Origin: Musa acuminata AAA Group
Lineage: Eukaryota; Streptophyta; Magnoliopsida; Zingiberales; Musaceae
Assembly (NCBI RefSeq): GCF_036884655.1
Contig: NC_088359.1
Location: 14,489,501 to 14,553,500, forward strand
DNA length: 64,000 bases
Direction: 5' to 3'
Translations under genes and position numbers: made by a program
Shown: one piece after another, positions 1 to 12,589 of the stretch
How the letters are laid out: the number at the start of each line of letters is the position of its first letter
How positions within the stretch are numbered: position 1 is the stretch's first letter
Notes under the pieces: model-generated
The model's input: only the letters and a program-made list of their open reading frames with translations
Databases searched by the model: none
Told to the model about the DNA's origin: nothing

Positions 1-549
1 CTCCTTAGATTTTAGTGCAGATTTAATTTCCTGATACGAAACTGTTTCTTTTCCATAAATCAAAGTATCACGGAAATGCTTAAAAGATTGGGGAAGAGAA
101 CACAAGAGCAACAAAGCCTTATCCTCATCATCAATTTTTGCATCTATATTCTCCAAATCCATAACCAAAGAATCAAACTTATCAAGATGCGAGAGTATAG
201 ATGTACCTTCAACCATCCGAAGCATATACAGACTCTGCTTCAAGTAGAGACGATTCTCCACTGTCCTCTTCATGTACAAGGCTTTAAGTTTGTCCCACAT
301 GCTCTTAGCCGTAGTCTCCGTAGCTACCTCCCGTAAAACCTCGTCAGAGAGGTTTAGAATGATGCTGGATCGGGCCTTCTTATCCATACCCGCAAGATCT
401 TCCTTTGACGTACCATCTGGAATGTTCTCAGCACCCTGAAGTGCCAAATCAACTCCGTCTTGAACCAGAATGGCCTCTATCTTGAGTTGCCACATGCCGA
501 AGTTGACATTTCTGTCGAATTTCTCGACAACGATCTTTGATATTGTCAT
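1..549 (-). CDS. gag: Copia gag (element A), partial at the left edge
   Basis: Nucleocapsid-type Gag of a Ty1/copia element, which would package element RNA in cytoplasmic particles. The frame from the ATG at 549 stays open for 183 codons to the window edge, so the C-terminus, zinc knuckle and pol lie outside. It starts MTISKIVVEKFDRNVNFG and has the copia gag (UBN2-type) region with FGMWQLK near residue 18 and MWDKLKALYMKR near residue 84. It is closely related to gag of element B at 20864; where B has a TAA stop this copy has CAA (SLPQSFKHF). The start is the first ATG after the LTR and primer site, 25 bases beyond the site. I see no break in the visible part. Confidence 0.85.
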   Translation of the reverse strand, partial: MTISKIVVEKFDRNVNFGMWQLKIEAILVQDGVDLALQGAENIPDGTSKEDLAGMDKKARSSIILNLSDEVLREVATETTAKSMWDKLKALYMKRTVENRLYLKQSLYMLRMVEGTSILSHLDKFDSLVMDLENIDAKIDDEDKALLLLCSLPQSFKHFRDTLIYGKETVSYQEIKSALKSKE

Positions 550-573
550 TGTTGCCAAAAGATCCCAGAACCA

Positions 574-586
574 GGCTCTGATACCA
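574..586 (-). other. Primer binding site of element A
   Basis: On the minus strand this reads TGGTATCAGAGCC, the usual copia site for priming by the 3' end of initiator tRNA-Met. It lies three bases inside the LTR end at 590, which fixes that LTR as the 5' LTR and the element as minus-strand. Confidence 0.85.
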
Positions 587-589
587 GTT

Positions 590-1015
590 TGTTAGAGCTA
601 GCCCCAGGATATTTACCAAAGGATAATTTTGGCAACACAACAAAGATAATAAAGCGGAAAGAATAAAGCGACAAGAACAAACAAAACACCAGAACACCAG
701 ATATACGTGGTTCGGTCAATTGACTTTGACCTACATCCACGGAAGAAAGAGGAGCAAATTACTACTATAAATGAGGGACACTTACAAATGCCTTAGGAAA
801 TGTTCCTAGGCCATAAAACACCTTCAGCTTCCTAAACAAGAAGACTTCAAACCATAAGCAGGTTTTCTTGTGATGCCTGTTGTACTTCTTGTGGTGTCTG
901 TGGTACTTCTCGTGGTGTGTCTAACATCAAAGCTCAGGCCCTTATTTATAGTTCCAAGACGAGACAACAAGTCTGATTTTCCCGATGTGGGACTATGGGA
1001 CTTGCCAAACTAACA
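590..1015 (-). repeat. 5' LTR of copia element A
   Basis: 426-bp LTR bounded by TGTTAG and CTAACA in element orientation, homologous along its length to the 446-bp LTRs of element B. A TATA-like box (TATAAATAAG on the minus strand) lies at about 941-950. The outer flank is CTAGT at 1016-1020; the matching target duplication would be beyond the left edge and cannot be checked. Confidence 0.88.
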
Positions 1016-3178
1016 CTAGTGAGTGTCTGGAGAAGAATAGGGATTTGGAAGCGGGAAGGGCAAAGCTACTACGAAACTAGTCCTGTCTTCGGAAACTCCA
1101 AAGTCAGAATGGGATCAAGGAGTAGAAGCCTACAAGCACAGAAGAAAACCCGGTATCAACAGAATCCGCAGAATCCACTGTGCCCAAGTCGGCAGCAATA
1201 GATTCTTCACTGTAAGTTTAGGTTTTGTAAGAATAATGAGGAATCGGAGACTGAATGCTCAACTGCGGAAGCTATACTCGCTAACGGAGCTCATCTACCT
1301 ATTATTGCAGCTGCTGACACAAACTCTCTCACTAGCGCACCCGCCCCATATGATACTTTAACAATAGGGCGATACGGACCAGAAATCTCATTTCCATAGT
1401 TGGGATTCTAGAATGAAGTAACGAAACAAACACCCTTCAGAAGCGGTAAGTAAAGAAGAAGCTTCAGAGCTGTATCAAGGTGAAGTTCAAGTGTTTGCTT
1501 ACGGGAAAGAAGAAAGTAGATAGAATTAGAAGCGCACTACACTAACTCTGCAACTCTACAAACTCACTAAGCTAACCTTTCCCCCGCTGCTTGTTTCTTA
1601 TGTAAATTCGGAACCAAACTCTTGTGCCTCACTAAGGCACTTCTTTGGCTTTGGCGAACGAAACTAAGCCTCAGACTCTGCCCCTATATTCAAGTCTGGT
1701 ACCTGTATCCAACAATAACTCCACAAACAATAACTAAACAGTATTTTCCTCGTAAGAATAGGTGTTTCAGTTAATCAATTCTATAAGCAGGAGCAGGGTT
1801 CGAATGGGTGTTCAGTGACTTAGTTTGCATCTCTTAGGATGTAGCGCTATCCAATATTCTTTCTTTCTAGTTGAGAGAACAAGTAAACAAGCAAGGGCAG
1901 AAGCCTATAGCTAACACGCTTACAGGAGTCTCCGGGTGCTACAAGTGATAGGCAATGATGTTATTTATTGCAATGATGTTACTTCTCTATTGAATACCCT
2001 TCCATTTGCATGATGGAGTTAGGAATAGAATACTAGACGACTATAACTATAACTAAAGGACAGAGGCATCCAAACCCTGAAACACTAGACGACTATAAGT
2101 AAAGAGGCATAGGCACAGTCCAAAAGTGCCTACTTCCTGCTTGCGCCGGCAAACAAACATTAGCACTTTCAAAAGTCAAGTAAGCTAATGCGTAATAGGG
2201 AGTAATTGAGTGCACCCATTATAGAGCTGAGTAACCCAACAGCTGACTCAAATCAAGTAACTTAACTCTACACTACTTACCCTAATGACTCTAAATTCAC
2301 AGCATTGCTTCTCTTTTGCTTCCTTATTCCTGACTTCACTCACCCCCTTTATTAATAGAGTTTCAGAATATTGGGGCCGGAGTGGAAGAATATTGGCACG
2401 TTTATCTATTACTAAACTGGATACAACGCTGGAACTGAACTTTCTACCCAATTGAATGAGCACCCCGTCCCGCAACTCCCAAAAGCTGCTAACACACTTT
2501 GTCCTTCTGAACTCCACTCTACCACTAGCGCCGTTGGTTAATGAAAGGAGGCATCCCTACCCTATAAAGTACTCTATTCTAGCCCTTGCTTTGCTTATTT
2601 ACCTGTTCTTGTACCGTTGCTTCAAACCGGCTTACAGCCCTTAGCACCACTCCCTAACGCGCGGAGTCAAACATTCATTCCATCTTTCTCGTCTTATAAC
2701 CTATGTTCAATGACTCTTATGGGACCTAATATAGAATTCCGTAAACTTAGACATTGCTTCAAAACTCACTCCAGACTCCTGACTTAAGGATTGCTTCCTA
2801 ACATCACTCATATCGGCACCGCTATCCCTAGACTAAATCAAATGCTCCTTCCTTTATTGCCTTTGCTCTTGTTGCTAGCTCCAACTAATTCCATTGCTTG
2901 CTCTCTAAATCATATTATTGATGCACCCCGACTCGAGCACAAGGGAATAACCTAGGGCCAAGCTACGTTTGCCCTTAAGTAATTGGTTGCTAGGCTGAGT
3001 TATTCGCAAGTAAAGCATTCTCTGAGAAAAAGGTGTGTTAAATGGAGAAACTTCTTATTGTTGGCATAAGAGATAGGGCATTCCTGAGCTTTGCCCGCGA
3101 TCCACTAGTCATCGCCTTGACCCTTCCTTCTAGTTAGTCCATTTCCTATGATCGATAATACAGATTGGATCCTATTGC

Positions 3179-3208
3179 CTGTTGATGTTGATAGGAAGAG
3201 GGGATAGA
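3179..3208. repeat. Isolated tip of the element C LTR
   Basis: About 30 bases here are identical to the outer terminus of both LTRs of element C (start at 15703 and 19034), beginning TGTTGATGTTGATAGG. The match stops abruptly on the right. A phrase 'gtagaattgagaatg' follows twice nearby (about 3206 and 3241). It could be a relic of an excised or deleted copy, or a piece of older DNA shared by chance of rearrangement. Confidence 0.6.
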
Positions 3209-4364
3209 ATTGAGAATGTTTCTGACGCTGTCGCTTGCTTGTAGAATTGAGAATGCAGAAGTCCATAAGATATACGGAAGTCACAAAACACTCCGAAACT
3301 ACAATAAGCGTTAGCACGACGAGAGCTCACTAGCGACGGCTTCCCTAAAGCTTCCTTACCCAGAGGGCAACGAGATACAAAATTATATACCTGACTGTCT
3401 TTCCACTTGAGGAAACCTTAGACCTTTCAAGCTACTATGTATGGAGAGTGTGAAGCTACCTCTGATTCACGTAAGCACCCCGCCAAGAATATGGACATCC
3501 CGAAACTTATTGAGAGAATAGGCGTTAGCGCATAGAAAGAATTGAGCTTGTATAGTTGCTTTTCGGTAAAAAACGGGAACTCACTCGTATTCAGGGATCA
3601 TGCGTAAGGAGCAAGCCAAGTTCAAGGGAGCAGCTGGGCGCTTAACTTAACAAGGAAAAGACGGAAACAGAGAGTATACCACTCTAGTTAGTTAGTTAGT
3701 CGGCGCGCAACAAGACGTTGTGCTAACGATAGAGTCAGATTCATATAAGTATTGGTTGCGGTTAGGGAGCGGCTCGTCTCGTATTCAGTACACCGCTTCA
3801 TTTAAGCCAAATTCCATAACATTCGCTTTTCTTTGATGCTGCAGTTTGCTAGCTGGTTTGAATAAGGTCTTGACTTGAGCGGTAGCGTTAGTGAGCGACG
3901 TAAGTTCCGTATAGTAAAGGGGGAAGTGATGAGCCGAGCAAGAGTCAGGGTAGTGTTGTTACTGTGGAGTACTACATTGCAATTGATGAGCTGTTAACAA
4001 TAAACTTCCCTTTTTTCCTCTTTTAATACATTTGAAGCAAGGTTTCCCACGCAGCATACCATATTTCCCTCTTTCTTAAGGAGTCTTTGAGAAAAGGTTG
4101 AAACAGATGATTCTTCTTTATACAAATGGGTTTTGTTTCTTAGAATACATAACATAAGAAAGAGTCTATCACCTTGATCTATCCCTCTCTAATAAGTAAA
4201 AGCACTTTCTTTCTCTTTCCTTACCCGACTTCAGAAGCACTTTATTTCCTTACCCGACTTTATAGTATTATTAAGTAGAAGCACTTTCCTTACCCGAATG
4301 GAGAGTCTTCTAGTATAGTTTGAAAGGTGCAATCCAGCAATAACACGAATGCCCTGCCAGTCCA

Positions 4365-4366
4365 CA

Positions 4367-4397
<31 letters not shown>
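4365..4397. repeat. CT / TTTC microsatellite
   Basis: Simple repeat: a run of CT dinucleotides passing into TTTC tetranucleotides. No function is implied. Confidence 0.85.
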
Positions 4398-7300
4398 CGT
4401 TGGCCTCTCTTTTCTCGAATCCACAGCTATATCGAATAGCCTTTGAGGAATGGTACCACATATCCCTCGGATTAGCCCAAGAGGACAGAGAAGAGGGAAT
4501 CCTTTGAGTAAACCATATAGCCTACCAAGCAAGCAGTGTGCTATCAGTCCAGTACCATTAGTTCTCCCAGGAAAGAAAGTAACATAACTCTTCCACTCAC
4601 TTTTTCAATAAAATAAATAAATCGAAATGCAAATATTCAGAATATTGGAGAATTAGCAAAGAAACTAGAATTAGTGCGAATATTAGGTAGGATAGCTAGA
4701 TTTGACAATAAGATATGAAACAAGCAAAAACAAGTAATAGAAATCCATCCGTATTAGCAAGAGCTACTGATTATACGCTCCAATATCTGAGCCTGCCTTA
4801 CGGGGTGGGGTCTTCGAGAAGTAACGCGCCTATTACGTATCCCGAGCGAGGAGACGAAAGAGAAGACAAGTGACTATGAGTTTCCCTAGATATTTGAGTA
4901 TTTATTGAAACAAGCAAGGGAATCCAAAATAAGAGTAATAGAAACAACTAACTAACACCGATGATGAAGTAACTCGCTTACGGAGTTCTTTGAAGATGGT
5001 TCACATCATACTATATAGACTGGAGTAACAAAACACCTATGACTCTCGGGGTGCTAAAATAAGCAAGGGAACAAGCTTAGAAAATACAAGTATAGCAGAC
5101 GAAGCTGGAACTCATATTCTGAATAAGTACTGTACTGATACAGGAAAGTCGAAGTCAATCACTTTGTAAATAATGCTAATGCTCCCGGCGTATAGATAAC
5201 GATCGGCGCCTATGCCTCTGTACTTGAATCTGGTATGTATGTTGCCTATGCCTCTGTCCTTGAATCAGGTGTCTTGCCTATGGCTCTCTCCGTCCTGAAT
5301 GTCATTTGTATAAGGTTCGACGATACGAGTGATTAAAGTAAACGAGCAAGCTAGTAAGGGCATTAGTTAGCTTTGGAACAGAACAAGAAGCAATACAGCT
5401 AGCCAATAATTTCTATGTTTAGAGTAAGAAGAAGTCCGTTTTGAAGCATAATTCACAAGTGAGAAGTTAGTTTACTGAGTTTTGAAGCAATAATAACGAG
5501 TAGGAAGTTTGTTTACCTTACTCTTATCTCACGAGGTGCATATTCTTTGATCCATTATAGTAGTTGTCCATCTGATTCCATTCTTTCTGCTCGAGATAAA
5601 AAGTATCCAGTGGAGCTGAGTATCAATTGATTTCTGCTCGAGGTCAAGTATCCAGTGTAAAGTTCTAAGGTATCAAAAAGGGTGTATTGTATATAATTTG
5701 GTAATATTAATATCTTCTATCAATTATAGATATAGATAGACTAATGAACATTCTATTCTTTCTATATATGATTACACTTACACTCTTAACGGAAGAGGAA
5801 CTCTACTTCAATGAAAGGAATAGTAGCAGGGAAGAAGCAAGCAAGGTCAGAAAAGAAACAGGGGAACAGCTTCTGGAATGTAACTGTCGGTTTTGTTACA
5901 CTTTTGCTTTCATTTTGGTTATTCTAAGTTCCAGTAGTTTCGTTTAGTACGAGATCGCTTCACTGGAGCACTAGGACGTCTAACTGTAAGCGGTGAACTT
6001 AATGCCTCGGTCTGTTCCGTCTGGCTTTGCTCAATAAAAGGGTCTGCTCTTCTCTTGCCGTTCGTTAGGGATGATGGGCTAGGCGGGGAGCGCACTGAAC
6101 CAACCAGTTAGTTTAAGCGGATCACCACGAATCGAGGAAGAGTCTCGGTTAGGCCAAGTCAGTACCACGTGTGTGTGCAGGAGCTAACGATCCGTGCCCC
6201 TTATTAGCTGATCGAGGGGTGGTAATCAATTCCATTCTCTCGTGAGAAAAAGGCACCAGAACGGAGTCATAACATCGCCGAAAACAACCATAGACTTGCA
6301 AGATACAGCCCGGGAGCAGAAATAGTCCGGAAGCCGTAGCTAGCATGCCTACAGCCGCCCCCACTCGGTGGCTAATTTGCCCCTTCTCTCACGTATCCTG
6401 TTCTTCGACTCTCACTTCTTGAAGCATATTTCTTTTTCCCACGCTACTGAACTTTTGTATGTGCTTATGTCCCCGCTACTGGATCATTCACCGGCTATGC
6501 ACACGGCTTTACAACTGGTCATGGATCCATAACTTACGGTCTCTAGATCTCGATATGGAGAACGAATCGTATCTTGACTTGGATTGGAAGAGTCTAGCAG
6601 CTATATTCGAATGCTACTACTCTATTGTTTGCTGTTCATCACGGAGATTTCACGGAGAGGGGATCTCGAGTGGCCGCTGATTATATAAGCGCAGACTATC
6701 GATGAGAGCCGGTCGGTCGAGACTCTTTCTTAGCTTAGTTCCATGTGCTCATTCCGTTTTGTGGGTCAATGTGAGAAACATGCAAATATGCCCACCCTTT
6801 CACGAAATTCTAATAGAACAAGCTAAACTCTAAGAAGCTGACTTTGACGCCCGGCGCCCTTACACTTCTGAGCTTGAAAGCATTTGACTCTTCTCCTTGG
6901 CTTAGTTCTTCCTGCCATGCCAATGCGATCAGCCAATTGGACGGGGTTTCATTAAAGTTGGTTGCACCCTTTCGGCGTATGAACTGCCATACAAACAAGG
7001 GATTCCACGGAAACAGCTTCCTCACCTGAACCACTTGTTGCTGACTTATAGCTTTATGGTTCCCTTGCTTATGATGCTTTCGATCTAGCTCCTTCTGTAT
7101 CGCCTAGTGGGCTAAGCGTCGCATTCTGATCTTCTTCCTTACACGATACGACAACAAAAGTCAAGCCAAGAATGGAAGCACTAACTAAGGGAAAGCAAAG
7201 TGAAGCACCTTTCCTAGACTTAATAAGAACAGCGGATTCTGTTCTGAACCAATTCCATAAGTGGAAGCCATGTTCTTAGACTCGAATGGCATTTTGTACA

Positions 7301-7439
7301 TTCTTGTTGAACCAGAGTTGACTTACCTACTTACTGCTACTCAGCATACAAATCATTCAGAATACTCCTTTCCAGCATTAGATTACTGGGCGGGTGCTCG
7401 AACAAAAGAAAAGAGTTGGGGCCCTTAGAGTCAGTTTGC

Positions 7440-8650
7440 CAGTCCAGTAGTAGTATACGCTTGGCCAGAGAATGTGTCTTCAGGTTGACCTGAGTCAAGC
7501 ATATGAAACATTTTCTCATTGCTACCTCTTCAACTGCCTCAAATGGATCAAAGAATGTGTAGAAACAGCCTCCTATGCAGTTAACGTTAATAGGACTTAC
7601 TATGGGAATGGAAGAGTCCAAAGAAGATTGCGTCAAGGACTATCTATCACCCTATCTTTTCTCAGTGGCGATTGAAAGGGTTATCTATACTTCTCTATAA
7701 GGATATTGGGGAATCAAGCCTCATTGAAATCCAAGGGGAGGCGGTGTCCTACCTTCTCTATGCGGATGATCTCATGGTGTTCGTAAGAGCCAACACCAAA
7801 CCCGCTAAAAACCTATAAGCTATTTGGATTAAGTTCGACAAAATATAGGGCATACCAATGAAAAGAAAAGTCGTAAATGCAAACTCTTATTCTCGGGATC
7901 ATGTTATAATGACTGACTTGGGAACCTACATCCAAAATATTAGAAACTTACCGACAGGTTCTATTGGATACCTACCTATACGATACCTCGGGCTGCCACT
8001 TTCTATTGGACAGCTATCAGCTGCTATGTACGAACCGCTAATCTCCAAAATCAATAAGCAAAGAGTATATCTCTCTCTTACGAGGGTAGATCGGACAAAA
8101 TAAGTTCTTAATGCCTTTCATGTTTTCTGGACCGTGCCCTTTCCGCTGCCCATCTCGGTTATTCAACACATCAAAGCCTTATGCAGAGATTTTCTCTTTT
8201 GAAAGGATACCACCACGAAAAATAGGATCCACACAGTAGCTTGGGACCAGATTGGATTTGCAAACCTTTAAATAAGGGTTCGTCGTATCTGATCAGGAAA
8301 ATCTTAGATTTCCAACTAGAATTCATGATGAAATTGTGTTTACAGGTTGCTTGCTCCCAGTTGTTTTGGAGCAGGTGGGTTAGCTGCAAACTAATTACTT
8401 AAGGGCAGATCGAATGGGGAAACTCCAAATTACCACAAGCTGTTCGTAGAGTTGGCGCTCCATCCTTAAGACTAGAACGGATGCCGAAAGATGCATTCTC
8501 CTTGAAGTTGGTCAGAATAGTGCTGCTATGTTTTGGGGGGATCCGTGGTCATCAAAGGGTTACTTGAATCACGTCTATGGTGTGAAGCCACGGCTATTAC
8601 TGGTATCCCAGCTCATGCCTCTATAGCTTACGTTTGGGCTATAGATAGTT
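7440..8650 (+). pseudogene. LINE (L1-like non-LTR) reverse transcriptase remnant
   Basis: Decayed fragment of a plant non-LTR retrotransposon ORF2. Reading across frames, the motifs appear in the correct order. Around 7475 is LQVDLSQAYET, the first catalytic-Asp block. LKWIKECVETASYAVNVN and a GLRQG-type block follow. ISPYLFSVAIERV is reached after a frameshift near 7645, then YADDLMVFVRAN, the catalytic YADD box, near 7760. YLPIRYLGLPLS lies near 7968, and a connection-type region (FLF..KDTTTKNRIHTVAWDQIG) near 8190. There are several frameshifts and stops, and no 5' end, endonuclease or poly(A) tail is visible. It is the only recognisable coding relic in the left filler. Confidence 0.8.
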
Positions 8651-8937
8651 TGCTGGGCAGGTGAGCCTATCTTTCTCCACGGAGGGAAGTCGATACAAGT
8701 ATTTGGAAGTCGATACAACTCTTTGAAAACTAACTACTTGGAACTCATTAGAAGCCAGGCCGAGCAACGTTGTAAGTAGCGCTAAAGGGAACTCGAACAG
8801 CATCTCTTCTATTTACTTGAACTATGTAGTTGTAGATGAGCAAGAGGTAGAGGATAAAGAGTTCAAAGAGCCGAATTCCGGTATAAAACGTACGGACAAG
8901 CGGACAAGCCGACAAGCAGGTTTGATTCGAGTGTTCA

Positions 8938-9000
8938 AGTATAGTATGCGTGGGACTGTTTCAGTATAGTATGCGTGGGACTGTTTCAGTATAGTATGCG
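8938..9000. repeat. 25-bp tandem repeat, 2.5 copies
   Basis: Two exact 25-bp copies starting at 8938 and 8963, each beginning AGTATAGTATGCGTGGGAC, and a 13-base third copy. A short 'gacaagc' triplication lies just before, at about 8893-8918. Confidence 0.85.
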
Positions 9001-10280
9001 AGGAAAGGGGAAAGGACAAGCCTACTTCTATTCAATTCCCTTTGCTGTAGGTGCAGGTGCAGGCGCAGACGAGCGACTAGCTTAGGAGGTAATAGCCGAT
9101 AGATACGAGCAACTAGGTCTCATAGGCTGGAATGGGTTCTACCCGGCGCGCAGGATGCAAGTAATATGGAAGTTAAGCAAGCCCTTGGATGGATTTGGTT
9201 TTCTCCAGTCTCAAGGGGTGGGCCATTTCTTTACCTTAGATATTGGGATTCGAGTTTGCCCTCGATGTTATGATTTCTCGCTCGGCCAAGCAACCCTATA
9301 GATGACACTTATTAGAGTTTATGGTCGGTAACACCTCTGGAACTAATTAACACTCAATACTTCTTATGTGCTTTACTTCTTATGTGCTGGGCACTGAATC
9401 AAGCTTCTTTTTCGTCGTTGAACATAGGTGAAACAGAGCTCATAGCTAATCACTTATTGATACTCAGAAACTTGCCTTCTAACGCATTGACGCCTAATAC
9501 CTTATTGCTATGTTCCTATAATCTCTATTCTGTTATTCCTATGTTCCTATAATCTCTATTCTTTGCTTTGTTATGCTCCTATAATCTCTATTCATTTATT
9601 CCTATGTTCCTAGGTTCACTTAATCTCTATTCAACAAAAGCAAGGAAAGAAATCTTCTCTTTGATTTTCTTTATTCTGGAACTATACCAAAGAAATATGC
9701 TTAGCGGGCTGTAAACCCTAATGACTCTAAATCAGAAGTGAAAAGCCTTAACCGAACAAGCAAACAAGTTAAGTGTCAGTGAGTATGCAGGCGCTAATGC
9801 TTACTTGAGTGGAGCGGGTGTGCGTGAGAGAGTTTTTTAGGTTAGCCGAATTTTGACTCTTTTCTATTCTTGTGCACTCAATGCTATTCTGAAAGCTGTT
9901 TGGTAAATAAAGTCAGCGGGGCAATAGCAGAAACCTCATTTCCATAAAGTTTCACTAACCCATTTGAAACGACTCGAATAGTTTATGTACACGGCGCTTA
10001 AGAAGGAAGGATGTTTTTGTTACTCCAGCCATATGAATATAGAAAGATGTTAACTTATACTAGCAAAAGGGAACCGGGCGAAAGTGAGCTTATCTAATGT
10101 GTAAGTTCCATTCCTCTCCTATCTTTTAAGTGCGTGCAGTGTTAGGTTTCAGATATTATATTAGTTGTGAGTGAACAGAACAAGCAGTGGAATGTTGTGC
10201 TTACGTGGGTTTGAAGAAATTCCGTATGTGTTGGAAGAAATTAAGTACGTGTGACTCAACATTGTCTCGACTTATGGTTT

Positions 10281-10649
10281 AGTAGCAAGTAAGGCAGAAA
10301 GAAGCTAATTAGTATCCAGTTTAGTATCAAGTATGGCAGAAAGAAGCTAATTAGTATCCAGTTTAGTATCAAGTAAGGCAGAAAGAAGCTAATTAGTATC
10401 CAGTTTAGTATCAAGTAAGGCAGAAAGAAGCTAATTAGTATCCAGTTTAGTATCAAGTAAGGCAGAAAGAAGCTAATTAGTATCCAGTTTAGTATCAAGT
10501 AAGGCAGAAAGAAGCTAATTAGTATCCAGTTTAGTATCAAGTAAGGCAGAAAGAAGCTAATTAGTATCCAGTTTAGTATCAAGTAAGGCAGAAAGAAGCT
10601 AATTAGTATCCAGTTTAGTATCAAGTAAGGCAGAAAGAAGCTAATTAGT
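10281..10649. repeat. 42-bp tandem array, 8.8 copies
   Basis: Eight full 42-bp units start at 10281, 10323, 10365, 10407, 10449, 10491, 10533 and 10575, followed by a 33-base partial copy. Each carries AAGGCAGAAAGAAGCTAATT, with one T variant in the second unit. Because 42 is divisible by three, the minus strand shows a 122-codon frame of a repeated 14-residue unit (LILNWILISFFLPY). This is a by-product of the array, not evidence for a protein. The near identity of units implies recent expansion or homogenisation. Confidence 0.95.
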
Positions 10650-10971
10650 CTATTAGAAGTAGTAATGTTATGGCAAAGCAGTAGGGCAGTGTTATTAAAG
10701 TAAAGAACTTGAACTCTATGACAAGGAGGCGGGACAGGACAGTAAGTTTACGACTTGGATCACACCGCGCATTTCTTAGGACATAAACGGAGACCAGAGA
10801 GTTTAGGCAGTGTTTTTAATCAAATCTATGTTAAGTTACACGCTAGATAAAAGATAGTATTGGCAAGGTTGCAAGTGAGTTTGTAGAGTTTCTGAGTCTG
10901 TGGTACCAAATCATTCTATACACAGTGCCCATACCTCCGTCCTATTAGTCCTAGGTTTCGGAAGCCTAAAC

Positions 10972-11060
10972 TCGTTCAACAGGTATAATAAGTTAGAATA
11001 AGCAAGGGTAGCTAGATTCAATTCGTTCAACAGGTATAATGAGTTAGAATAAGCAAGGTA
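10972..11060. repeat. 51-bp spaced direct duplication
   Basis: A phrase of about 36 bases beginning TCGTTCAACAGGTATAAT starts at 10972 and again at 11023, differing by one base (ATAAG/ATGAG) and by a small end change. Confidence 0.8.
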
Positions 11061-12589
11061 GGTGGTTACAGCTAGATTCCATTCTTTCACCGTTGTGCGC
11101 CAGGCAGCTGACTTCTCTTCTATTAATTTAAATAAAGGATGCCTCTTCCTCTGTCCTAATCTTAATAGGGTGTTTATGATGCCAATATTCTATTGAAGTT
11201 GTGCTAAGGCTCAGCTCCTCAACAACACCGTCGGCGGAACTCATTTAGGAAGAGGAATGTTTGAAGACCCAAACAGCGAAAAGAAAGCCAAGCCCTGAAA
11301 GAGCAAAGTGTGCAAGTCCTTTCGAATCCAAAGGCACCTTTAACTAGGAAAAGCACTCGGTTCCTTCTTACTTAAAACATCTACGCAGGTATCTCAAGGA
11401 TTCGCCAACAGACAAGGACACGGAAAGAAGGGATGCGAGGAAAGACTCCATTATATAGCAATAGCTTGTCCTCGCTTTTAAGGCTATGAGTTAGTTGGCT
11501 TACCTTACTTTTTCGTCTATCTATCTACGTTATTCTTTTGAAGTGAAGCAGATGGACACAACAAGTTCACTAAAAGAGCAGTTAAGCCTTTCCGCCTATA
11601 CTAAAGCACTCGAGGAAGAAAGCAGACAGACGTTAACTTGAAGCCAACGCTTTAGGTGCTTTAACCACAACTTCTTGGTTCCATACTATCAAAGATGGAG
11701 TTCCGCTTGCATTCAAAGCTCTGTCTTTTTATTTCCATGGATCTCTGATGGAAAGAGAAAGGGGCACTACCATGGGTAGGTTTAGCCGGCAATGGGCTTG
11801 TGTGGTAGTCTTTAGTTTGAACAAGCCTTGTGACTAACGCTTCTTACTAAAGCAAAAGAAAGGAAAGAATGCTATACTAGAGAACTATAGGCGAGATGAA
11901 GCAAGCAAGGGAAGAGTTCCGCCTCGCTCAAAGTATTCTCTGTCGCCCATCATCTTCGTAAAGTCCACCGCTGATCTATAACCTTGCAGTCACTTACCGA
12001 TCATTCCTTCTGTCGATGTTGCATTTTGAGTGAGTAGGGAAAGTTCTTCTTTCTAAACAAACTGCAGAGTACTTGTGGTTAGTTAGAAAGAATCCAAATT
12101 CTAAGATGAGAACTCTAAAAGCTAGTATAGTAAGTAGATCGGTTGATTCGTTCCCATTCCATCGTATAAGGTTTTCTATCATTAGTGTTTTTCATTCACG
12201 ATCAAGTAGACGGAGTTCGCGACGAACTCCAATTTGACCTTGAACTCTATACGCGGAGGCTTTGCTTAGAACTTTAATGGGACCGGCCTACCCCTTTTCG
12301 GACATGCTACACTCAAGCACCCTGTTTCCTTGCATCAGTGAATGAACCGAGCCGAACATTGCAAAAGAAAGAACCCGATGCGCTGCTATATATTAGAAGC
12401 TGCTGTAATAGACTAACTATAATTTCCAGAAAGAAGAAATAAGTCCCTAAAATACTATATATTTATGGACTTATGAAAGCTATTAGAGTCAAAGCTTAAA
12501 AAGTACTATGGAATTAACGAGTGAAAAGGATTTATGAATGAAAATTAGTGTCCTATCGAAATCATTCCAAAGAGTTATTTCTCTAATAG

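Larger units (their letters stand above)
1016..7435. other. Non-coding filler, plant-mitochondrial-like texture
   Basis: No gene can be supported here. All ORFs are under about 90 codons and unrecognised. The sequence is moderate in GC, rich in short words such as AAGCAAGG and GAAAGAA, and contains small degenerate duplications, for example around 5205-5285 where a 'cctatgcctctg..cttgaatc' phrase recurs. It contains one tip of the element C LTR (3179-3208) and a CT microsatellite. I read it as organelle-derived or otherwise intergenic DNA; an alignment to plant mitochondrial genomes would decide. Confidence 0.5.

Noticed and set aside
6149..6364. Possible fragment of a mitochondrial gene near 6000-6400
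   Set aside because: The sequence looks organelle-like, but I could not match the translation to any mitochondrial protein with confidence.
10256..10624. 122-residue repeated hydrophobic protein
   Set aside because: It is a direct consequence of a 42-bp tandem repeat divisible by three.
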